A stretch of 16,145 nt of DNA from Rodentolepis nana (lineage: Eukaryota; Platyhelminthes; Cestoda; Cyclophyllidea; Hymenolepididae), in NCBI GenBank assembly GCA_900617975.1, contig UZAE01012554.1, positions 1 through 16,145 of the forward strand, given 5' to 3'. The translations under genes were made by a program, and so were the position numbers. Within the stretch, counting starts at the first letter, position 1. Each line of letters starts with the position of its first letter. The notes under the pieces are model-generated. The model had not been told where the DNA came from. It saw only the letters and a program-made list of their open reading frames with translations, and did not search any database. This document shows positions 8,685 to 16,145 of this stretch, one piece after another.

Positions 8685-9004
8685 GGGGTGTGCGATAGAC
8701 TTACCTCCACGTGGTGCACCCTGGGCAACGTATACTCATACGACAAAAAAGTCTATTAACTGGCAGTTGACCTCTGACTTCAAACTACCCTCACCCCATT
8801 GTATGCCATACTCGACTACTTCCACAGTACCCACCTCACTTTTTTCTACCTTTTTTGCCCGTCTCTTTTACATCTTTGAAACACTCTTTTGTCCCCCACT
8901 CTCGTCTTTTCTCATTTTGATGTTCCTCCTCCTCTGAGAAGCTCGAAGTCAGTTAAAGGGCTAATGATAACTATCAAAACGCCTGCCATTTGAATTATTT
9001 ATTT
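8685..9004 (+). mobile_element. SINE-like non-autonomous retroposon, copy 2
   Basis: About 320 bp, same orientation and same 5' end as 261-563. It is longer because of about 21 extra bases near 8738-8760 (around ACAAAAAAGTCTATTAACTG) that copy 1 lacks. The last 40 bases of the body, 8954-8993, are identical to 511-550, and the tail is ATTATTTATTT. A perfect 12-bp duplication flanks it. Near the 5' end both copies carry GATAGACTTACCTCCACG; its reverse complement contains GGAGGTAAGT, a consensus splice donor. The body is pyrimidine-rich (CTCTTTTACATCTTTGAAAC is shared). No protein is encoded; a long open frame through it is incidental. It was presumably mobilised by an unseen partner LINE that recognises the conserved 3' end. 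Confidence 0.84.
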
Positions 9005-9016
9005 ATTTACCAATAA
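9005..9016 (+). repeat. Target-site duplication, right, SINE copy 2
   Basis: Exact copy of 8673-8684. The boundaries are clear: G8685 against T9017 on the right, and G8672 against T9004 on the left. Confidence 0.88.
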
Positions 9017-11040
9017 TCCATTGTGATGATGCAGACTTCCATAATCAGAGCAGCTGAATAAAGGTGGTTCGCCTGAATGAATTTTCGGCTTAATTTTCGT
9101 GCATTCTTTTTGGTCTTGCCAAACAGCGCACCCTCTAGTTGGGGCTATTAATTACCCAAACAGTACACACCTGTGCACATATAATTGGAAAGATTGCAGA
9201 CTTAATACGGTCTGGCCCTATAACACCGAGGGTATATGAATGGCTCTTACAAAAAAGCCAGTCTCTTAAGACCATGCTAATCATGCATTCTACAAATTAT
9301 TCAATAATTTGTCCAAAACCGATTGTTTCTATTTTAACAGAAAGTGGGCATTCAAAAAGTTAGGGTGACTGTGCTACTGCTAGGCTTCAAATGCCTGTTT
9401 AAAATGATTCATTGATTTTCTTCCAATAAAATAATAAACAATTATTCTTCTTCTTATTATTATTATTTAAATAGTATTTGGGTTGTAATTTGCGTGCGTT
9501 GTAAATGAAGCAGGAAAAGAGTTGGCATTTCCACGCTTCTTTGCAGTGAAATGGGTGTGTGTCAGGGAGTGTACTTATGTGTCATTGTTTCAAGCTTTAT
9601 TTCAACCGCCTACTCCTATTTGAGAGATAAAAACGGATATTTGAGCCGATATTCATACATAGTTTAACAATGCCAATTTGAAATTAAATAATAATTGAAA
9701 CTACTTCCATTATTATAGCTTGTGTCAAGCTGTGAAGGTGATTTATTTCACCGATAAACTGAGCTTTGGATGGGCATAAATTTGCTGTGTTTACACAGAG
9801 ATATTAGAATTTGAATAGCTTGTACATTTAAATTCATTTGTGAATAAATACCTCTATTTCTGTCATCCAATTATGTAATACTTTTTTCATATATACGCAG
9901 CATGTGTTCTTTTATTTCACTCTTATAATCATAATGTGTTTGCTTTAATGTTACACCTCAGGTAATGCGTATGAAGTACCTGTTACAACTGAACAGTTGA
10001 CTGTACTTCAAAGATTCCCCTGGAGCTGCAGCAAGTTTTCATCAGCTTCATGAAGTAAATGCTTTGAAGTTGACAACACTTCGTTGTAAGTTCGAATAAT
10101 TGGGAATTCCCTTAGAAGATATTACGAGGAATACACCAATGAGCACTTGGCCAAATCGTCATAATCCTCTTAGAAGTTCAAAAAGCGAGAACGGAGGTTA
10201 TTAGTCGTAAAGAGTGCATATTGCATATTGTGGGTCACTGAAAATATGATCAATGAATGAATAAATTGAGGGCAACTTTGAATGAATATAAAGTCTAATT
10301 ATATCCGTGTTTATACAATACTTTTAGCCTCAAAAACGTTCTGTTTTAAAAATGTCCTTCCCCCCCCCCTCCCTCCCTTTTCGCAGTGGAAACCAAAAGG
10401 TACCGAATACATCTAAATTAATTTTAGTTGGACACTTTATATACCGATTGCTGCAAAACGAATGCTTTTAACATTAGTACTTAATAAATTTGTACGCTGC
10501 TTTTAACAAGAAAATGGTAAATTCTTTTCCCTCTAATTATGGATACCAACTCAGAACTTGATAGAAATCCAAAAGTGACCACACGTTCTAAGATTTTTTT
10601 AATATTATTGCTTTCATAAAATAAATTATAAAATATAGATGGTATCCAAAATGCAGACGAACATTTTTTTTCCACCAGAAAAATAAAATTCAAAAATAAC
10701 TTCTGTAAATAAGCTAAGTTAGTAGCACCCGATCAATATTTGTAAAATAACTTGGCCACAATATGGGTCCGCATTACATCGATACGACCAACTCAGTTCC
10801 AAGTGATCATTTTCCGACTCAAATTGAATTCAACGGAAGCCGATCTTTGATTGATGGATTGGAGCATTTTGAACATTTATTTGCATTATTGCCAAAGGGA
10901 ACTTTAGATAATTTTAACGAGATATTAAGTTAACTTAAAGTGGTGGTGGTGGTGGATGGGAACTTAAGATATTCCATAATTCTTCACTCGGAATTATCTA
11001 CAATTGTCAGTAACACTGTGACGGAGGCATCTGTGATACA
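9017..11040. other. Non-coding stretch upstream of the innexin
   Basis: No recognisable gene. It contains a (TTC)3(TTA)5-type microsatellite near 9445-9468, a C-rich tract at 10360-10377, a 14-bp perfect palindrome TTAAGTTAACTTAA at 10925-10938, and a (GGT)5 run at about 10940-10955. Open frames at 9139-9363 (+) and 10481-10693 (-) have no motif and no coding-like composition. Confidence 0.5.
10360..10377 (-). repeat. C10 T C3 T C3 tract (minus-strand G-quadruplex motif)
   Basis: Ten C, then CCC twice separated by single T. The minus strand therefore has GGGAGGG followed by ten G, which fits the four-run quadruplex pattern with one-base loops; the + strand could form an i-motif. Run length may vary or be misread. 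Confidence 0.8.
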
Positions 11041-11323
11041 GAGGCTGGCAAGGCGCGTTCACCCAGCGCGTTCACGTACTAATGCACCCGTCCGCCCGCA
11101 AGCCATTACATCATAGGGGAAGTCAGCCAACCTGGGATTGGTCGTCTCATAGGCAAGAATGCCTGCGCAAGCCATCGCTAATTACACTTCACTTAGGCAT
11201 GTGTGCTGTTGTATTCGTCTATTTTACCATTCTGTAGCCCTCTTCATTCTAACATGGCACACCTACTCTCTCCTAAGTCAAGAATACGATAGAGAGGCAG
11301 AGCAATAGAGCACCTTCTTCCAA
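11041..11323 (+). promoter_or_regulatory. Upstream region of the innexin gene
   Basis: A GC-richer block within AT-rich DNA, directly before the innexin start codon. It holds two 10-bp direct repeats: GCGCGTTCAC at 11053-11062 and 11066-11075 (13-bp period), and CGCAAGCCAT at 11097-11106 and 11166-11175. A CTAATTA homeodomain-type core lies just after the second CGCAAGCCAT. No TATA box is evident at a fitting distance. A possible acceptor, TTTTACCATTCTGTAG ending at 11237, could mark a 5' UTR intron or trans-splice site. An ATG at 11254 opens a 12-codon frame that ends at 11292, before the innexin start and out of frame with it; if transcribed it would be an upstream ORF. Promoter function is inferred from position only. 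Confidence 0.3.
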
Positions 11324-11731
11324 ATGGATACTCACTTCTTTGCCGGTTTGACCAAGTTCAAACTCGATGCGGGCAAACATCGGCGAGATGATGATTTTGC
11401 TGATCGGTTTAGCCACAACTTCACCACTCTCCTCTTAGTGATTTTTACTCTTGTGGTTTCAGCTCGGCAGTATATTGGGAAGCCTATTGCCTGCTGGGTG
11501 CCGACAGAATTCACACGGGCTCAGGAGGAATATGCAGAGTCAGTGTGTTGGGTTACGAGCACGTACTTTCTTCCCACCAAGCAGAAGACGGTGCCAGAGT
11601 CCACACAAGAACGAGATGAAAGAAAAATTCTCTACTACCAGTGGGTACCTTTTGTGCTAATGATCCAGGCCTTTCTTTTCAATCTGCCTTGCATCATTTG
11701 GCGACTTTTCAACTGGCAATCCGGAATTCAC
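11324..11731 (+). CDS. Innexin (gap-junction channel subunit), first coding exon, partial
   Basis: Innexins are four-pass membrane proteins that oligomerise into hemichannels and gap junctions passing ions and small molecules between invertebrate cells. This exon encodes 136 residues. In order: a short cytoplasmic N-terminus with RDDDFADRFSHNF (21-33); TM1 at about 34-47 (TTLLLVIFTLVVSA); then RQYIGKPIACWVP leading into the first extracellular loop, with its two expected cysteines, C57 and C75; the family signature YYQWVPF at 104-110; TM2 at about 108-127; and WRLFNWQSGIH at the exon end. The ATG has A at -3 and G at +4. The exon ends in phase 0 before GTAAGA; unspliced reading adds VRLES and stops at 11747-11749. 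About half the protein (TM3, second loop, TM4, C-tail) is missing from the window. Third positions are GC-rich relative to the background. The exact paralogue is not assignable. Confidence 0.95.
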
Positions 11732-11737
11732 GTAAGA
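11732..11737 (+). other. Splice donor GTAAGA of the innexin exon
   Basis: CAC|GTAAGA follows the codon for H136, where the innexin family continues from TM2 into the cytoplasmic loop. The alternative reading through it gives only five more residues before a stop, far too short for an innexin. Confidence 0.85.
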
Positions 11738-14700
11738 TTAGAATCCTAAATTGATGGATTTCTTTTAATTATATTTCAATTAAGTATTTTTATACATGCA
11801 ATTATTCTCAACGTGAATGTTAATAATTCATTAATTTTCTGCAATTGGTGTTAAAAAATGGGCTATTTTGCTTGAGAAGGAAGAATGAAAGTCTTAGTTT
11901 CAATCTTGGTTTTCTAGACTCAATCTGTGTAAATAAATTCGATTTTGTGGCTCTGTTAATTTTTATGAAATTTTTCTGCCAATGGTCATTGTGCAGCTTT
12001 AGATTTCTAACCGCACAAACTAAATTGATTAATGATATTTGAGTGAATCGCATTGGTGTTGGATAAATCAGAGCCCGGAAATAGTGATATTTCGGATTAT
12101 ACTTTCCCAAATTAGCCGAATTTTCAGATTTAACTCCTATTTTGAAATAATTAACAAAAAGAATTAATGCTGGCTGATTTTAAAATACATCTTATAATAT
12201 CGTAAATACGCTATCATTGGAAGCACAATGATTGTAAACTATTAATATATCACTCTAGGTGGGATTTTGCACCCTCACTCCTGAAGATAAAAGAAACTAT
12301 ATTTTTTGTAAAAAATTGAATTTAAGCTGTATATTCCATTTATTTAACAAATTTACATCAAAGTCAATTGATGGGCATTAAAAGTGCTGTAGGATACAAC
12401 GAACACGAACGTGGAATAAAAATGAATCGATTAAATAAATAGGTGTATTGAATTATAATTTATGCCATGTGTGGTGACTTCTGGTCTAATATTTTTTAAA
12501 GCGTATTTAAAGACACAATATGATTAATTACTTCGTTTCACATTCTATTCGTGGTTTCTAAACAACGCAAACTGACTTTTCAATGACTTTTGACAGAAAA
12601 ATTAGCCTATTTACTTGTGCTTAAAAGTCTAAAAGTAGTTGAGCAGATTTCAAAAGGTTAAATGTTCTCAGTTTTATTGATATAGTTGTGAATTTTCAGA
12701 TGCCATCTTGTTTCGAACTGGCAAAAAGGTTTACCTAAAAGGTATTATATTCGCCTTTTTATTTCTCTTCCCCATAAAACGCCTTATTTTAAAGTGAATT
12801 CAAACGTATTTTAATGATTATTTTAATATTATTTCGTAAAATACGGTAAAAAACTATTTGATTTGAAAAATGGTTAACAATTTTTAGCCTTAATAAAGAT
12901 GTGGAGATATTAAAAAGTTGAAAGTATTCAACTTCTTTCTCGCAAAGTCTGCGGTTTAAGTGGTGGGTAATAAATGGATGGATAGATGGACGTAAGCAGT
13001 ATAAAATTTATTTTACATTTTTGCATTCTTTAAAAAAAGATAATATTCGATTTATTAAATATATCGCAAAAAAAGAACCATGGCATAATATAATCTTTTT
13101 TTAAAGCATTTCGTAAAGTATGTAACCTAAGCATCCATGAATGAGTAAGCATGCCTAGAAATCTAAACTAAAAACGATACAATGAAAATCTACTTCTCAA
13201 CCTCGATAATTTCTACCTACTCTAAAATATATTTTGAAAATATAATTTATACCAGAAATAGAACTAATTTTCAGCCAATTCGAAAATAAAATAGCAGTTA
13301 ATTTTTTCAAATATTCATGAAATTGAGGATTCATTGAAACCTCATATCCTGTTCACTGCTTTGTCTTTATTTTATAAAGCGTGTCCTTCGAAGCATTTTA
13401 AAAATTAGATATCTCGAATTTCCATAATCTTTATGCTAAAGTTTACCACATTATACTAGCATGCTTGTTGCGAATTATAGAATAAAAGAACTCATTTAAT
13501 TTTTTTCAATAAGTGAATGTAGAGGCTTTGAGTTAATTGTCATAGCGACGCTTCAATAAAAGTCATGGTAACTAAGATGAACTGCGCAATAAATTGTTGC
13601 CCTTAAAAGTTTTACAAAGTTTTTTTCTATTATTATACTTGATTTTTATAACTATGAGCTATTCAGAGAGTCTATTCAAAGTTGACGTTTCGAAGAACGT
13701 ATTGAACTTTTGGCGCAATCGAATGGGAATTATTGTCACCAATCAAATTCTAAAATTATTACTTGTAGAAAGTGACCAAAAGGGCGTATTAGAAATTTGA
13801 ATAAATGAAAAAGAGAGCAATGGGAGATTTAGAGCACCTTTAAGACATTAAAGAGCCCTTCCTTACTTGACTGTGGATTCGGGTTGTGTGGTTGGGAAGC
13901 CCACTTGCCAAAATGTAACTTCCTTGAGTTGTCCACTATATATTTCAATGAATTCTCCTGCAAAGAGTTCAGAGAGCAAAACGAATATGCCAGAATATTC
14001 AGTGCCTTCCAATCATGACACAACAATGATGACCCACTTTGAATGTTAAGTTTGCAATACACCTAAAGCTGTGATTATTATATGCGCTTCATGTCGATCA
14101 ATTACTGGAACAGGCAACGGAGACGAAGCATTCTGATTGCTTTAAAGTAATTGGCAATGTACCACCATTTTCAGAATTTGCATATAAGCCGTTTTATCAA
14201 AAGAAATCAGTCGACAATGGAATTATTGCGAATGGGCTACTTTATGATAAAAAATAAGACTATAGTAATTGTACTTCCCATGCAGGGGTATTCGGTACGG
14301 GCCCGTTCAAGTAACAACATATCATTTTTATTATCTAATTGATACAAAACTGTTGCAATTATTTTTACAAGCGTTTGAGAAAATTTTCATTTTCTTTTAA
14401 ATCTCACCATTGTTAAACATGATAACATTTTTGAGCAAGTGTTTTACCCTTTTTTTACTTTTTTCTTAAGCAGAGTACATGATGAATCGCAGATGAAGAA
14501 ATATTTTCCTCCTGAAAAGAGATTTCCGACATTTTCTTTAACCACTTTTGAAAAGATAAACAATTTCAGATTTCTTCATGCAAAACTTGTTCATTATCAC
14601 CAAGCATAATTTTATATCAAAAATATGTGCTTCCAATGCAGGAAATGAGGTCGGTTTGGGATTTCTATTTATTTCAATTAGGAAAGGGTGTTACGCAGTA

Positions 14701-15836
14701 ACATTACGAACAAACTACTCCTAAAATCATAATTCTGCATATTTACCGTTTTTATTTATTGATATTTATCAAAATTGGTTTGGACGTTGAAAGTGTTCAC
14801 TTAAACTCGACCGCTTGAATATTCCATATATGAAAACGCACATTTTTATTCCATTTTTTCCTTATAACATGATGGCAGACTAGCTGATCGTTTAAATGTT
14901 TATAATTTAAGTGGTAAATCTGCATCGTATAAAACGATAGATCATTCAATTTTAATGCTGTCCACTTTAAAACAAATATTTGTTCCCCATAAAGATTATT
15001 GAAGAAAGTTAATCAGAAGAATTATACTTTACTGGAAGTCACTCTAACATCCACCTTTAAATGGTTTTATATGCAAGTTTTGTCCGTTTCTTTATATCTT
15101 TTTAGCATATTCCTAGACCATTGTCGTCAAACAAGCGGTTGCAAAATTCAACATAAATGCCCAATACGAAGTTAAATCGTCATTGATTTATTTTATAATT
15201 AATAATTTCCAACGCCAAAATTTACTGCAAATAAATTTTGAAAATTACCATTCTCCTTGGCAATTTTAAATTCCTAATTACATAGAGAGGAACAGAAAAT
15301 AGAGATATATTGGCTGACGTTATTCTTGTATAATTCTTGGCTACTCAATTATCTCTCGGAATTGTCATTAAAATCACTGAATATGCTGCAAGGACCCACA
15401 TTCCACGCATTCAATTGATGGCATTATAATTTTAACTACCTTCTGCAAGGCAAAATTTATGCATTTTTCATCTCGGGGGGATCTTTAGAATACGGGAGGC
15501 ATAAAGACACTCAAAAATAGGTTACTGAGGAGAGATCTGCTGGAATTCATGATTAAAATCATGACTTCAAGCTTGTTCTTCAAAATTGCGGCGTACAGTT
15601 CAAATTCTGCAATTAACTAATTTCTAGGAATCATCAGTAATTATTTTGTTACTGGCATTAGTAAACCTTCTATTAATAATTTGTATTCCATATATCAAGC
15701 TTATCAGACACTCCAAATGTCAGAAATGGTCATTATTTGTGAAAATCTCAAGGATTTCTTACAAGGAATAGCAGACAAAGGCATTGTGGTCATGTAACTT
15801 TAGTCTAAACATATTATTCAACAGGCAAAAGGCTAA
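11738..15836 (+). other. Innexin intron 1 (start of), AT-rich, no second exon seen
   Basis: More than 4 kb of very AT-rich sequence after the donor. No + strand frame resembles innexin TM3, the second extracellular loop with its two cysteines, or TM4. Good acceptor-like sites exist, for example TTTCTTTATATCTTTTTAG ending at 15105, followed in phase 0 by only 16 codons and a stop; these do not continue the family sequence. An AATAAA at 11932-11937 could serve intronic polyadenylation. Short GGAT/AGAT repeats lie near 12974-12990. Open frames at 11845-12042, 13594-13800, 13867-14049 and 14151-14342 have no recognisable motif. Confidence 0.6.
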
Positions 15837-16056
15837 ATGTCGACCTTCTTGGCTGTCTGTAACATTTATATGACCAGGTATCGTCGATTACGCCCGCTTT
15901 CCAATATCTCGCAAAACCGGGCCTATCTTATGACCAACTTTGGTAAGTGACCTAAATCTGTCCCTCCCCCCAGAATGTATATTAATTTTGACCGTTAGTA
16001 ACTGCATTTCAATCAGTCACGGACCAACTACGTCTAAAATCACAGAAATTTGGTGA
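15837..16056 (+). other. Possible two-exon ORF with a 31-bp intron
   Basis: Speculative. An ATG at 15837, preceded directly by an in-frame TAA, opens 35 codons (beginning MSTFLAVCNIYMTRYRRLR) that reach a consensus donor, TTTG|GTAAGT, at 15942/15943. Only 31 bases later CCCTCCCCCCAG ends at 15973. Joining the two restores an open frame for 27 more residues to TGA at 16054-16056, whereas the unspliced frame stops at once. By hand count third positions of the first part are about 60% GC. Introns of about 30 bp are known in some flatworms. No family is recognised, the second part has ordinary composition, and the segment could equally be chance, an innexin-intron oddity, or the edge of an unrecognised repeat. 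Confidence 0.15.
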
Positions 16057-16145
16057 TCGAGTTTGTGCGATGCATCACATGGAAATTTCTTCATATTTTC
16101 GAGGCTCGGTGTTAATGGATTAAATTACTAAGTACAAGTAAAAAT

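Noticed and set aside
10085..10105. GTTCGAATAA, reminiscent of a pol III B box
   Set aside because: No matching A box, no cloverleaf and no T-run terminator at the right distance; not a tRNA.
13867..14049. Cys-containing 60-codon + frame
   Set aside because: It lacks an ATG start, the opposite strand is equally open, and no splice or motif support exists.
15106..15156. Candidate second innexin exon after a very strong acceptor
   Set aside because: In phase 0 it gives 16 codons and a stop, with no similarity to innexin TM3 or the second loop.

Overview
This window looks like AT-rich, gene-poor nuclear DNA of a protostome invertebrate. One protein-coding exon can be recognised with confidence: the 5' coding exon of an innexin (invertebrate gap-junction channel subunit) on the + strand at 11324-11731. 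It has the innexin YYQWVPF signature, the first transmembrane segment, the two cysteines of the first extracellular loop, and a clean GTAAGA splice donor. Innexins exclude a bacterium or plant. The style of this one, together with low GC and long introns, suggests a lophotrochozoan, most likely a flatworm. That placement is inference; no marker here fixes the species.

Layout. 1-710: an old, diverged dispersed repeat (copy 1) split by a younger SINE-like retroposon (261-563) with a 12-bp target-site duplication. 711-4769: AT-rich, no recognisable gene. 4770-5269: two weak, apparently convergent terminal-exon candidates, + strand 4770-4880 (with a poly(A) signal at 4976) and - strand 5079-5269. 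6239-6407: another - strand coding-like island. 6833-7881: homopolymer-G and GGN microsatellite tracts, and two short segments that look exon-like on both strands (7604-7744 and 7935-8010). 8131-8381: copy 2 of the old repeat, with an unoccupied version of the SINE insertion site. 8685-9004: SINE copy 2, also with a 12-bp duplication. 9017-11040: non-coding. 11041-11323: GC-richer upstream region of the innexin with short direct repeats. 11732-16145: the start of a long innexin intron, with a weak two-exon candidate near the right edge (15837-16056).

The remaining half of the innexin (TM3, second extracellular loop, TM4, C-terminal tail) was not found and presumably lies beyond position 16145. 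I found no tRNA, rRNA, snRNA or CRISPR array. The best-supported non-genic discovery is the SINE family: two full-length copies with the same 5' end, identical 3' ends, AT-repeat tails and perfect 12-bp duplications. The same window also carries a natural empty-site reference for one insertion. All candidate exons other than the innexin are tentative; chance open frames of this size are expected here.
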